Shown in pieces: positions 11,156 through 22,964 of a stretch of DNA of 64,000 nucleotides (its first letter is position 1; each line of letters opens with the position of its first letter). Source of the DNA: Artocarpus heterophyllus (Eukaryota > Streptophyta > Magnoliopsida > Rosales > Moraceae); the NCBI GenBank assembly GCA_025403435.1, contig CM046333.1, positions 31,827,521 through 31,891,520 on the forward strand. Reading direction: 5' to 3'. Made by a program: the position numbers and the translations under genes. The notes under the pieces are model-generated. The model was given only the letters and a program-made list of their open reading frames with translations. It was not told where the DNA came from and ran no database searches.

Positions 11156-14079
11156 TTACATTGTTCCTCTCCTATTATAAATGTAAGATCTTGCAAAGTG
11201 GAAGAAGGCAGCAAATCCTACAGTACAGAGTCCAGCAAGGAGCCAATAGAAGTAATCAAGATGAGCTCGGTTTAGATTGTTTGAAAACCAGCTATCTCCA
11301 CCTGTCCCGCTAGTTGCCTTCTCAATGACTAAGACAAGAAAGCTGCTTAAGAAGTTCCCTACACCAAATATGCTATTATAAAGGGCAAGTCCGATGCTTC
11401 TTAGTTCTATTGGCACCTGATCATAAAAGAACTCTTGCAGACCAACCATGGTGAGAGTTTCGGATATTCCAAATAAGATGTATTGAGGTAACAACCACCA
11501 GATACTCATTGGGATTGTCACACTTGGCTTATCAACAAGGTGGTATTCTTTAGCGGTTTCAAGTCGTTTAATCTCAACTAGAGCTGCAATTATCATTGTG
11601 AAAACAGATAAGACAAGTCCAGCTCCTATTCTCTGTAGCGTTGTGATACCAGATGGTTTTCCAGTAAAAGCTCTAGCAAACGGAACAAAAATGCGGTCGT
11701 AAACAGGAATGGACATGAGAATGGCAATGCTGATAAAGCATTGTAGTGATGCAGCTGGTATTTTAAAGCCAGATACAATCGTTCTCTCCATTATAGCCCC
11801 TTGCTTTGTAAAGAAAGTTTCGAGCTGAGCAAACGCAATGCCATATAGCAAGCATGCCCCCCAAATTGGAACAATTCTAAGTACACCCTTTGCTTCTTCA
11901 ACCTCAGCTACACTACAAACCCAACCATCTTCCTTTAAATGATTTGGTGCAATCAAGGCTTTGTCGAGGAATCTGCAAGATCATAGGGTCCAAAATACAT
12001 TAGAGGGAGCTTTGATTCAAGTAATTTTTGAAATGCAGTTTAAGCAAAAACTCCTTGGCCCAACTTTTGTTCTAGACAAGCAGAACAGGAACAGAATAAA
12101 GTAATCAAATAGGTCAACTAACCCATCCATACTACAAGTTTCTTTCAGTTTGGGGTTGGTTTTGGGGGTTTAAACAGTTCAGAACTTAGAACGTGCAAAC
12201 TTACATTGGTGTCGAATAAAAAGTTTTATTCTACACATAAAAATAATTACTGGAATCCAACATAATTAAAAACACACACACACAGAATTACTTGAATCCC
12301 AGCCACAAACACACACATAAAAATAAACTAATAATAACAAAAATAAATAAATAAATAAGAAACCACTTCAATGGGTGTTATGAAGGCAATAATGCATCAT
12401 GGAAACCTGTAAAATAGAAACCAAATGCAGAAAGTCACATCATAATTTGTATAACGAGAATTTCATTTTACATATGATCCCCTTTTTTCCTTATTTCCAA
12501 TCTTTAAAACAAAAAATAATAAAACCATATGTAGTATTACTGGACAAGCTTGGTTTCTTTTTGAGTGTGCGGTATAATAGAAAATATTCTTTAGGATATA
12601 CATGACAGGCAATTTTAATAATTTAAAAGTACTTAATGAAATTTCAAATTTATCTTCAGTTCTGTTGCCCTTTTAATTCAAACATACGCATGAAGAAGTT
12701 CCTTAGTCCTTACTTGAATTGTTCAGATCTCTGGTGGTGAGGCAATACTTCCACTTCAGTGGCTAGAGTCAATGGAGCTCGTTGCCAATTCCTTAACGCT
12801 GCAACAAACACCCTACCTATCCTCACAAACGGACCATGCTCATTGTGTGTAGTGATAAACCTGTAAGTTGTAGTTCCGACCAAGAAAACAACCAATGCAA
12901 TAACCATGGCAATACAAGGAATCCCAAATCCAACTGCCCAACTCAGATTGTCTTGTATGTAGCTCACAATCGCAATTGCTACTAAAGCACCAGCACATAC
13001 ACCAAAATACCACCAATTGAAGAATGAGCTCTTGGCTTTGCACTCTTCCGGATCTTCACCATCAAACTGATCAGCCCCAAAAGCCTGAGCGCATGGCTTG
13101 TGTCCACCTTGAGCAAATGCTACTAGATATAGAGCAAAGAAGAATAATATTACTCGGAACAAAGGAGGAGAACATGACATGATATCGTTGGTTCGGCATT
13201 CAGAACCACTCAGAGATGGCAGAACAGCCGAAAGAGTCAACAAACCTAGGCCCTGTCATCGACCCAAATTTAAGCCAAGAGTTATATAACAATCTAATAC
13301 GCCACAGTGAATAATACGAGCACTTCTAAACCGTTAACCTTAAGCCCTTCAGAAACCATTGGTGAAACATGACCTTTTCACATTTTCATTTCAATCTTTT
13401 CTAGCAAAAAAAGAAAAAAATAATAATTATGCAAGACATTTCTGAGTGACTTCTTTTCCTCGGCATTATGGCTTGAACAAATTTCAACTCTCTTTTGTTG
13501 ATTTTCAGAGGGAAAAAAAAGTGTTTTTCTGTGTTCCAGTTGACAGTTCGTTTTCGTCGTTTTCTTTTCTCATGTGGATCATTAAAAAAAAAAAAAAAAA
13601 CCGTTGAAATCAGAGAAACAAACCAAAATATAGAGCAGAGAAGAGAGGGCGATGGTGCGGTAGCGGCCAAGAAAAGAGTCGGCAACGAAAGCCCCCAACA
13701 GAGGCAGCAACAACGCAGTTCCGCTCCACGCGTTGACGCTCGCCGCCGCCGCCGCCGTCGACTGCCGGAGCGGCCCTGTAAGATACGTTATGAGGTTGGC
13801 GGAGATCCCATAGTAAGCGAATCTCTCGCCGATCTCCACACCTGTCATTGTTAACCCAAAAAAACGTCGAATAACATGACAAACGACAAACAATTTCTTG
13901 CGTTTCGTGTTTCGTTGTCACTTACCTATAACGAAACCAGCCGATCTCCAACCGCCGGAGCTGGATCTGGAGACCGGACGGCCCTTGTAGTCGACGGCGC
14001 CATCGACGACGGCGTTTTCCAGCATTGGAGTTTCGGCATCGTCGTCAGCTTCGATCCCGTTGGAAGTGGAAATATCCAT
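11156..14079 (-). CDS. NRT1/PTR family (NPF) proton-coupled transporter, NPF5-like, four exons
   Basis: Exons on the minus strand are 14079-13926, 13841-13624, 13252-12714 and 11972-11156, joined by GT-AG introns of 84, 371 and 741 bp. The spliced frame is 1728 bp, about 575 residues, normal for the family. Exon 1 starts at the ATG at 14079. Exon 2 opens with the ExxER proton-coupling motif in [11 protein letters not shown], followed by a run of five Ala and the A-D-S-F-L-G-R-Y element. Exon 3 carries F-A-Q-G-G-H-K-P-C and F-G-A-D-Q-F, exon 4 the [11 protein letters not shown] and F-F-Y-D-Q-V-P blocks and a C-terminal Y-I-Y-N-R-R. The family comprises 12-helix proton symporters for nitrate, peptides, hormones or other solutes; substrate cannot be read here. 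Subfamily 5 is my inference. All splice sites and the frame are intact. A broken inverted duplicate lies at 31126-34420. Confidence 0.9.
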
Positions 14080-14464
14080 TAGAAACAATAACTACGCAAC
14101 TACTACGGAAGAATTTGAAAAAAGGGGCCAAAAAAAAAAAATTCCTAATCGGATAAATGGTCTTTAAAAAAAAAAAAAGGTTTTTTAACAGAAAAATTAT
14201 CCTATTTTTTTTTTTAAAAAAATAAAAATAATTGCGATGGCGATTGTCTTGTGACATTGATCATTAATTTTTAAAAACACATGTGAGGTTGTATAATTGG
14301 TTGATGAAGGAATATTATTTTACCATTTTGATCACACATAGGTCATTTGAATAGCACTTCTAGTAAAACCATTAAGAAAATTGATGAACAAATAATGAAA
14401 TGATGCCAGAATATTGAAATTGTAACTTATAATGAGTTGAAGAGTGAGAATTGTTTTATTTTGA
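14080..14464. other. Upstream region of the NPF gene
   Basis: The 5' flank of the minus-strand NPF gene is dominated by A/T homopolymers, so no reliable TATA box can be named. A 'gtagtagttg'-like stretch about 20-30 bp before the ATG resembles the same position in the second NPF copy, suggesting the duplication includes some 5' UTR. Confidence 0.4.
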
Positions 14465-14620
14465 GCTCCTTATTCTTGAAGTCAATTTTAAAACCAACCC
14501 TTTTCATTTGAAAAGTAAATAAATTGTTTGGCATCGTCTTTTAAACATTTTTACGTTTTGCAATAAAGTTGTTTTATTAAATCATTTCTTAATTCACTAT
14601 GTATTCTGAAAATGATTTAC
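14465..14620 (+). repeat. Dispersed repeat R2, copy 1
   Basis: About 150 bp that recurs in direct orientation at 26326-26470. Shared blocks include 'attcttgaagtcaa', 'atttgaaaagtaa', 'aaatcatttcttaattcact' and 'aaaatgattt'. The two copies flank an 11.7-kb block holding the Tekay-type element and the organelle insert. It may be part of an older LTR. Confidence 0.6.
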
Positions 14621-15244
14621 CGAGCTTGCCTAAGTATGGCAGTAGAAGAGAAAGAGTTTAGGATTGAGATCTAAGCAGGAATTTTTCATAAGTGAGTGGC
14701 TACGTTTTAGGGTAATAATTGGTTGCTTAGTCGAAGCAGTTGCCTTTGGCATAGAAGGAAAAGTGTTCCATAGTATCTGGGGGCCAGGGCCCTGTTTTGG
14801 TTACTACAATTAGTGTAGCACCTTTTTTTTCAAGGTTTACTTTGGAGAGTATCTTAGCTATTGTTTGAGTATAATTTTGGTATCCTTCTACAATCATCTT
14901 TGTGGCTCCTACTACTGCAGAGCCTTTGTGCTATTGGTTTTACCCTACCCGGTAACGAGTTCTTGAATATCATAAGGTTCTGATTGTCAACAGCTAAGTT
15001 ATTTTTTTTCCTTCCTCTAATGGGTAAGGCAATAAGTTTTGTAGTCTACCATGTGTTAGTAGCGTTGCCCATGATACCCATAGAATCAACTGTATGCATT
15101 TAGGTGAAAGTTCGTGGGTTTGGTGTAGTGAAAAAGAAAAAGCAGCTTTAGTTTCTGAACAGGGCAAGTATACCTAGTAAATCGAGATTGGGATCCCATT
15201 GATCTAGTGGAAGCAACAGCAAGGCATTGACAATAAAAGATCCT
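14621..15244. other. No gene seen
   Basis: Non-coding DNA between repeat R2 and the left LTR of the first Tekay-type element. It may be the remainder of an older LTR, but no terminus is visible. Confidence 0.35.
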
Positions 15245-16360
15245 ATAATGCCCCTGTATAAGGGTTAACATAATGCCCCTGTATAAGGGTTAACATTATT
15301 GAATAAATAAAAAAAACTTAAATACAATATCATTTTTAAACAATAAAACAATGTCCATGGGTCTTTGAAATAAATAGAAAATAAGAATAAACTTTAAATA
15401 CAAACCACAGTTTTAGTATAGCATCAAATATTTAAAATACAGTCATCATCACCATAGTACAATTTCCAATCACATATATTACTTAACACAGCCACCACAA
15501 AGTTATTACGAATCTGATATGATTTAGACGAGTTACAAATAAACTAAGATTCTTTCAACAAGAGACCAACAGTGTTGTCTCTTATTCCTCTTCAGATAAG
15601 TTACACTGAGTTCCACCTGAGAGATATAAATGGAATAGGTATGAGCATCAACATGCCCAGTAGGGAAAAACCATTACTCACCTTTAAGTTTTGTTCATTA
15701 CCATATTAAACCTGCATAGTTAGTTACTTCACATCATTATCCAATTTATGAGATTCATTATGATCATATTTCATTGATACCATATGTTATTCATGACCAA
15801 GTTCCATACATATAAATATATATAGATATTACAGCTCATTAATGTTTCTAGGTATCCACATTCCAATAGAGTATTCTTCACTCAACTTAATGAAACCTAA
15901 ATAGGCATGCTTGACCACTCTTCAATCATTCCAAGGGTGTTCAGTGAGGGGACAACAAGCCCCAGTATCCTCACAAAGTCGATTCCTGTATAGTGCATTT
16001 TGGGACTTTCGACCAAAGGAAGCGTCATCACCTCCCTTCTATTTTACCTTTAGAGTATTCGTGCCCAATGACGTAACCACTGCCCTCTTCACAGTCTCAC
16101 CATTCTTCTATAATCAATCATTATGTATAGAGTTAGTTTTTCTAACCTATGTTTCTCAATTTACAACAACATATGTCAAATCATTATGTTCCTCGCTTTA
16201 TAATACAGGACGAGTTCCACATCCTCGTGTTATGGGTATAATCATATACATTCAAAATAGCATATACATATTTTGCAACGTAAAACAACCAAATTTAAAT
16301 TTATCAAAACCTCACAAAAGATGAGTAATAGAATCCTTACCTCTTTACAAATATCCACTG

Positions 16361-16820
16361 ATAATTTTCAGCTTATACAATTCACCACGTAAGCTCCAAG
16401 TATACCGTTATCCTAAAACATATAAAATAACAATACTTTAACTTATGTGCTAATTTTTAATTATGTCAATTTATCATTTATTTTTATTAGTGTGCCATAA
16501 TTATTAATGTACTAAAATTGTGAATATCAATTTTTTCAACTTAATTTTAATAAATTATAAAATAACAATAAAATAAATTATGTCAATTTAATTATTTTCA
16601 GCTTATACAATTCACCACGTAAACTCCAAGTATACTGTTATCCTAAAACATATAAAATAACAATACTTTAACCTATGTGCTAATTTTTAATTATGTCAAT
16701 TTATCATTTATTTTTATTAGTGTGCCATAATTATTAATGGACTAAAATTGTGAATATCAATTTTTCCAACTTAATTTTAATAAATTATAAAATAACAATA
16801 AAATAAAATTATACGAATTT
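16361..16820. repeat. Tandem duplication of about 230 bp in the left LTR
   Basis: The block starting 'ttttcagcttatacaattca' begins near 16366 and again near 16596, a 230-bp offset. The two units differ at few positions (for example cgtaagctcc versus cgtaaactcc). The right LTR has one copy near 24040-24260, so the duplication arose after the LTRs were synthesised. Confidence 0.85.
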
Positions 16821-16989
16821 AATTTTGGTACAAAATATGTTAAATTAGATTTTTAAAATAAATAATATGATTTTAAAAATTATTTAGAAATAAAATAATT
16901 AAAAAGTTTTGATATTCATAAAATTATTTGAAATTACAAACTTTATAGAAAACTATTTATTTACGAAACATGAGTTGTAAAATAACTAC

Positions 16990-17100
16990 CCTTGTCTTAG
17001 TGGTTTGGTCTCCTTTATTTATCCCTGAGGTTGGAGGTTCGAATCTTGCTTGGAGTTAAAATTTGCCTATAATTTTATTAAATCTCTCTTTTAGAAAAAT
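16990..17100 (+). mobile_element. tRNA-like (SINE-like) module inside the LTR
   Basis: A 'tgtcttagtggtttgg' segment (from 16994) resembles an RNA polymerase III A box. About 30 bp later 'ggttcgaatct' (17036-17046) fits a B box. The right LTR has the same pair at about 24440-24457 and 24484-24494 (ggtttgaatct). The spacing is that of a tRNA-derived SINE head. A poly-T-rich tail follows near 17085. Its presence in both LTRs means it predates this insertion. Confidence 0.5.
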
Positions 17101-17108
17101 GACATTTC

Positions 17109-17267
17109 GGGGCCGTTTGGTTTTATTTTCAAAATAGGTGAAAATGTTTTCATTTTGAAAAATGAAAGTTTTTTGGGAATTGTGCTAAGAGTGTTTTTAA
17201 AATTTTTGCCTCAGAAAAATGTGTGAAAACATTTCCAAAAATTCTAAGAACGAAACCAAACGGGGCC
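17109..17267. mobile_element. MITE inserted in the left LTR
   Basis: A 159-bp element with terminal inverted repeats GGGGCCGTTTGGTTT and, on the complement of the right end, GGCCCCGTTTGGTTT. The right LTR lacks it: there 'tgtcatttttaagaaaatga' runs uninterrupted at the same place, giving an empty site. The flanks 'catttc' and 'cattg' suggest an imperfect 5-bp target duplication. It has no coding capacity; the superfamily (hAT or PIF/Harbinger) cannot be settled. Confidence 0.7.
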
Positions 17268-18149
17268 ATTGTTTTTAAGAAAATGACACGTCGTTTTTCA
17301 CCTAGAAAAACTCTTATAGAGAACCCCAAATATGAATTTTTTTGAGTTTTTTTCTAATCTTGTTTTTTCTAATAGCTTTTTAAGCATAAAAACAATATAT
17401 AAATAATATATAATTATTTCTATACAATATAAACTCTGTTTAAAGCATGTAAACTTAGATTTTAAACACATGAACCAAAATAACTACATATACATATCTA
17501 CTTTCTCATGAAAACTCAAGTTCAAGAACAAAAATTTGAACAAACTTTTGGATAAAAAAAGTTTACAAATGAAAGATTAAATTCATCTACAAGATTCTAA
17601 CCTCAAATTATAGCTAAATGGGAGCTTCAAAGGGCTTCAAAACTGGCTTCTTGGCTTTGGATATGCTTGGGAATGGAGCTTTTGTTTGGTTGCAAAGAGA
17701 GCTTTGTGCTCTATATTCTTAAGCATAATTTTAAAGTGAGAAAGAAAGAGAGTGAGGGCAAACATGGGATGGAGGAAGAGTTGATTAAAAAGGAGGCAAT
17801 ATAATTGAAGGGAGGGGGACAAGGCAGCAATTCATGGAAGAAAAATGAAGGAGCTGACAAAGGGTTAGTTGATTGTTTGGTGTTGATTATCTCCTTTGGA
17901 GACTTTTACAAGAAAATGCCAAAGTGATATTTTTGTAAATAAATGAAACTTCGAAGAACAATTTGGTAAATTTTTTTAAACACAACAAAATTTTAAATGC
18001 AACAAAATTTTAAATTATCATATTTTATACATTAATTTTACAAAATCATTCTCGTTAAAATAACAGTTGTTAGAGCTCTCCTCTCTTTTAAAAATTTCGT
18101 CCCTGAAATTTCCTACAACAAATCACAATATTAAAACAAATATGGTATT

Positions 18150-19650
18150 TTTCCCTCATTTCAGACTTGAGTTCCCATGTATTTTCCTCTATATCATGAT
18201 GTTGCTACATCACTTTCACTAGAGGAATTTCATGACGATGTAACATTTTTATCTCATGATTTAATATCTGAACAGGTACTTCTTCATAAGTCGTATCTCC
18301 CTGAACTAGGACATCTGTCCACATGATCACATGTGAAGAGTTGGGTTCATTCTTTCTCAACATCGATATATGGAATATGTTATGTATATGAGACAATTGT
18401 GGTAGTAGGTTTAAACGATATGCCAATGCTCCAATGCGTTCCACAATCTCGAACGGTCCCGTATACTTTAGTGCTAACTTTCCTTTAACACCATATCGAG
18501 ATACACCACATTTCGGTTTTACTTTCAAAAACACAAAGTCTCCGACCATTAACTCTAAAGGTCAACTTCTCTTATTCGCATAGCTCTTTTATCGACTTTG
18601 AGCTGTCTTAAGGCGTTCGTAAATAATCTGGATCTTTTCTATTGTTTTTCTGATAAATTGAGGCCCAAGGTCAAGGCACTCTTCCTTTTCAGTCCAACAC
18701 AATTGAGATCTACAAGGCCTACCATATAAAGTTTCATATGGAGCCTTTCCAATACTTGCCTAACAACTGTTATTATATGCGAACTCAACGTATGGCAGTT
18801 GTGTAGCCCAATTGGTTCCAAAGTCTAACACACAAGCTTGAAGCATATCCTTGAGAATCTAAATGACATATTTAAATTGTCCATCTATTTGAGGATAAAA
18901 AGTTGTACTGAAATTTAGTTGGATTCCCAAAGCTTTTTGCAATCCTCTCTAGAACTTCGATGTAAAACGTGTGTCCCTATAAAAAACGATCGACATTGGC
19001 ACTCCATGCAATGCCACTATCTTTTCCACATACAATTGACATAGCTTTGAGACATTATAGATTGTTTTGATTGGGATAAAATAGGTTGTTTAAGTTAAAC
19101 GATCCACGATTACCCAAACGGCATCATGTCCCACTTGAGTTCTAAGGAATCCAGTTACAAAATCCATCGTCACATGGTCTCACTTTCATTTTGGAATAGG
19201 TAGGCTCTTTAGTTCACCTCCAAGCTTTTGATGTTCTGCTTTGACCTGCTGACATGTCATGCACTTACAGACAAACGTTGCTACATCTTATTTCATTCCT
19301 CGCCGCCATTATTGTCATTTCAAATCCATATACATTTTAGAGCTTCTAGGATGAATAGCGAACTTTGAACTCTGTCTTCATCCAACACTACATGTCTAAG
19401 ATAATGATCCTTTGGAACAACCAATCTCCCTTTGTAAAGTAAGAACCCTTCTGGCTCAATCTGTTATCCATCTAGTTGTTCCCAAATTATATGTAATCCT
19501 CCATTATGCCATTGTCATCGTTTTACTTGCTGGATTAATGTAAGAGTTGCTATCACATTGAACAGGAAGGTTCTTTCATCATCTTCATAATATTGCAAGT
19601 TATAGTTGGCAATGGTAATTGCTCAACTCCAATCCTCCATTGCCAGGCTG
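18150..19650 (-). pseudogene. Integrase and chromodomain-like tail of Tekay-type element 1
   Basis: The open stretch 18549-18205 carries the typical integrase C-terminal GPF/Y region (Y-T-G-P-F-E-I-V-E-R) and the following H-I-S-M-L-R element. It runs into a chromodomain-like tail (V-P-V-Q-I-L ... P-L-V-K-V-M) where a stop replaces the Trp usual in the family. Upstream, 18560-19650 holds recognisable integrase core fragments in broken frames, including a complement of 'acccaaacggcatcatgtcc' near 19115. It could not give a working integrase. Confidence 0.7.
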
Positions 19651-21130
19651 GCCATGATTTTGTTGTTCTTACGACTTAGAGCATCCGTCACCGTATTTGC
19701 TTTTCTAGGGTGGAATTGAATACTAAAGTCATAATCTACCATGCACTTAGTCAATCTCTGTTGCCTTAAGTTGAGATCCTTTTGAGTAAATAAATATTTC
19801 AAACTTTGATGATCCGTATAGAGCTCGAACCTTGCGCCATATAGGTAACATCTTCAAATCTTGAGCATGAAAACCACAGCAGCTAACTGAAGATCACGTG
19901 TAGGGTAATTCCTCTCGTGGGGTTTCAATTGGCATAAGGCGTAGGTAACTACTCGTCTATGTTACATTACCACACAACCCAAACCATTTCCCGAGACATC
20001 AGTGTACACAATGTAAGGCTCCTTATGTTAGGTATGATAAGTACAGATGCACTAGTGAGTCTCTGCTTCAATTCCACGAATGCTTCTTCACATTTATCAT
20101 CCCACACGAACTAAACATTCTTCCTTGTAAGTCTTGTCAATGGAGAAGCAATCTTTGAAAAGTTTTCCATAAAGCGTCGATAGTATCCAACTAATCTAAG
20201 GAAACTTCGAATCTCCAACACGTTCTTTGGTCATTCCCAATTTAGCACCACTTCAATCTTGAAGGGGTCCACCAAAATGTTTTTTTGAAGACGACGTGTC
20301 CTAAGAACTTGACCTTTGTCATCCAGAAGTCATACTTTTCCTTCTTTGCATACAGGCCGTGTTCTCTTAACGTCTATAAAGCAATCCTCAAATGTTCAGC
20401 ATGCTTTTCTTTAGTTTTGGAATAGATCAAGATATCATCTATGAAGACAATGATAACTTGATCTAAGTACGGTCGAAAGACATGGTTCATCAAGTCCATG
20501 AAAGCCGCTGGTGCATTGGTTAATCCAAAAGGCATGATAAGGAATTCAAAGTGACTGTAGCAAGTTCGGAAAGCCGTCTTTGGAATGTCTTCTTCCCTTA
20601 TCTTCAGTTGGTGATATCCAAACCGCAAGTCAATCTTTGAAAAGTATCTAGATCCTCCTAATTGATCGAATAACTCGTTGATTCGGGGCAAATGATACTT
20701 GTTCTTAATGGTCAGTCGATGGAGCTAGCGATAATCGACACAAAGTCTCAATGATCCATCATGTTTCTTCGCGAATAACACTAGAGCTCCCCAAGGTGAT
20801 GTACTTGGTCGAATAAATCTTTTTTCTAATAGTTCATCTAACTGTTTCCTTAATTCCACCTTCTAAGTAGGTGCCATCCGGTACAAAGCAATAGAAATAG
20901 GCATTGCTCTCAGAACTAGGTTGATGGCAAAATCGATTTCTCTATCAGGCGAAAGTCTAGGCAATTCATCTAGAAAAACATCTGGGAATTCGTCCAACAC
21001 AAGAATGCAAGAAAAGGAATCGTTCCTTTTTTGTTCTTCCTTTGAAGCAAAGATCATTCCAAGACTAGTGAAATTCCTTCGTCCTTTGATGCAAGCCTTT
21101 AGCACAAGGGCTGGTGTCACTATCCCTGTC
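19651..21130 (-). pseudogene. Reverse transcriptase and RNase H of Tekay-type element 1
   Basis: The open stretch 20691-20374 is RT core: [12 protein letters not shown], then [12 protein letters not shown], then the catalytic box [10 protein letters not shown], which is intact. 21120-20863 is the segment before RT, with D-V-F-L-D-E-L-P. RNase H-like sequence follows to about 19650 in broken frames. The RT is interrupted between 20862 and 20692, so no continuous polyprotein is possible. Confidence 0.8.
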
Positions 21131-21204
21131 TTTACTTAAAAATAGATGACTTGTCCATTCTTGGTGAACAAAGAGACGCGTTTCCTATGACAATCTACTA
21201 TCGC

Positions 21205-21486
21205 CTAATATCTAGTTAACCAATCCATTTGTAAGATTACATTAAACTCCGTCATAGTTATTACATATAGGTCAACTGATAGTTTATGTTCCCCTATAAC
21301 AATACACACTGATTTATAAATTATGGAAACTTCAGCTATTTCACCCATTGGTGTACTAAGGGTTAGTGGTGAGCTATACATTTCTGTTTCTAGATGTAAT
21401 ATAGAAGCAAATAGTATAGATATAAATGAATGAATAGCGTTGGTGTCAAACAATACATGAGCCCAAGAATGAGACACATGGATCAT
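21205..21486 (-). pseudogene. Retropepsin-like protease of Tekay-type element 1
   Basis: A 93-codon open stretch with the aspartic protease loop V-L-F-D-T-N-A-I-H-S-F, where the family has D-S/T-G-A. Gly is replaced by Asn, which should abolish activity. The later D-L-Y-V-I block and W-L fit the family. It lies between gag and RT in the expected order. Confidence 0.7.
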
Positions 21487-21839
21487 ACCGTCTACAACGA
21501 AGTGGTAAACCTACTTTGCTTGTTCAGTTGCATCCGTAACAGCATAACCCTAAGCCGATGCTTTTCCTTTATCATTCTTCTCTCGATTTCCCTGGCTACT
21601 ACTAGCATTATTATTATTCCTCCTAGGAAAATATGGTCTTTGATTCACTGAACCTTGTGGAGTTGGTTGGAAATTCTGATGAGGATAGAAATTGGAACCT
21701 TGTGGTAGTGGTTGATAGTTGTATTGGGGTTGGAACCCTCATGATTAAGTAACTAAAACTTTGGAAGCTGGCAAGTTTTGCTGGGATGCTCCTCGGTTTT
21801 GACTTCTTCCCTATATAGTAAAGCCAAAATGACTTCTTT

Positions 21840-22809
21840 GTAGTCTTGGAGCAAAAGACGGTTGTGTAGGGCGGTTAGGGCAATTCTTTCTCAGATGTCC
21901 TACCTATCCACAATTATGACAAGTGTAGGGTTAGAAACGACCGCTGTCAAAAGATCTATCACCAATAGTCACTCCACGATGTTGGGTGACCTACCCTTGA
22001 GACCTCTCCTTTTTATTTATTTTCTTTGTACGCCCACCAGAACCCTTGTACTCTTTATAGGAGTTATTGAGTTCTATCTCTACCCATTGAGCAGCGGTTA
22101 CAAGTTTAAAAAAAATTGTCAATGGGATAGCAGTTATCATTTATCTGATTTTTGGTCCCAGATTATTTTGGAATTTCTCAAACCTCACCATGGGGTCCGA
22201 TATAGCTCCAGGATTGTAATGAGACAATTCTATAAATCAAGCTTGATATTTAGTTACCGTCATATCTCCTTACACCAAATTTTTGAATTCTTGCATCATC
22301 ATTTGCCTATGGCTCTAGGGAATATAAGTGTTACAAAATATGGTCTCGAACTGATCCCATGTGAGGTTTGGCATGTCATAGTCATCCTTCTGTAGATCCC
22401 ACCATTCTTCGACTTTTCCCTTAAATATATGTGTTGTAAAGCTAACCCAATATTCTTGTGGAATTCTCAAGGTATCCAACTTCTTTTTGACCACCTTAAG
22501 CCATTGTTCTACCATGACATGATTAGGTTCTCTGCTAAATGCAAGGGGTTTCCGCTTCATAAACTCTTTTAGCAAAATCAAATGACGTTGCTTGGGATCA
22601 TAAGCCTTGGTAGGTCTTTGCACATTTTGCAAGGCTTGAAGCATTTTTCCCAAATGGTTTACTTCCAGTGTAGTTGGTTGGGGCTATGCTATCTGTCGAG
22701 GTTGCTCAACTCCTTAAGCTTGTTCCATTGGCTCAAGTTACTCAACTTCTTAAGCGTGTTCAACTGGTTGTGATTACTCAAACGATTGTACTTGACGTCT
22801 TGGCGGCAT
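21840..22809 (-). pseudogene. Gag of Tekay-type element 1
   Basis: Starts at the ATG at 22809. The first 50 codons contain several TAA/TAG/TGA stops in a Gln-rich context, consistent with C-to-T change at CAA/CAG. The open stretch 22653-22315 is capsid-like, with W-L-K-V-V, K-V-E-E-W-W and W-D-Q-F-E. A zinc knuckle C-x2-C-x4-H-x4-C lies near 21930-21885, with a stop at the Trp-like position after the second Cys. Confidence 0.75.
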
Positions 22810-22942
22810 AGTTTTCTACTAACTGTGTAAATTTAACCAGGATTAGTACCCAATGATTATGACATTAACACTTAACATCAAAACCATTTCAAAAGATCAA
22901 TTTTTGAGGTGGTTCTTCACCCCATAGGTTAACCAAACTTAG

Positions 22943-22954
22943 GCTTTGATACCA
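22943..22954 (-). other. Primer binding site, initiator tRNA-Met type
   Basis: The minus strand reads TGGTATCAAAGC, one base from TGGTATCAGAGC, the usual plant Ty3 site complementary to the 3' end of initiator tRNA-Met. It lies about 10 bp inside the right LTR, which fixes that LTR as the 5' LTR and the element as minus strand. Confidence 0.8.
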
Positions 22955-22964
22955 AAATCTATAG

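Larger units (their letters stand above)
15245..18070 (-). repeat. 3' LTR of Tekay-type element 1
   Basis: Homologous to 22965-24944. Its outer end carries a tandem 25-bp duplication (15245-15269 and 15270-15294) absent from the other LTR. It also carries a 230-bp tandem duplication and a MITE-like insertion, both missing from the other LTR. The inner boundary, near 18062-18075, is placed by the purine-rich tract 'aaaagagaggagag' on the minus strand (complement about 18075-18095). Exact ends are uncertain by about 10-20 bp. Confidence 0.75.

Noticed and set aside
12840..13043. Alternate frames inside NPF exon 3
   Set aside because: They are out of frame with the spliced NPF product, whose family motifs are in the other frame.
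15911..16324. 137-codon plus-strand frame
   Set aside because: It lies wholly inside the left LTR of a minus-strand element, has no domain, and is broken in the right LTR.
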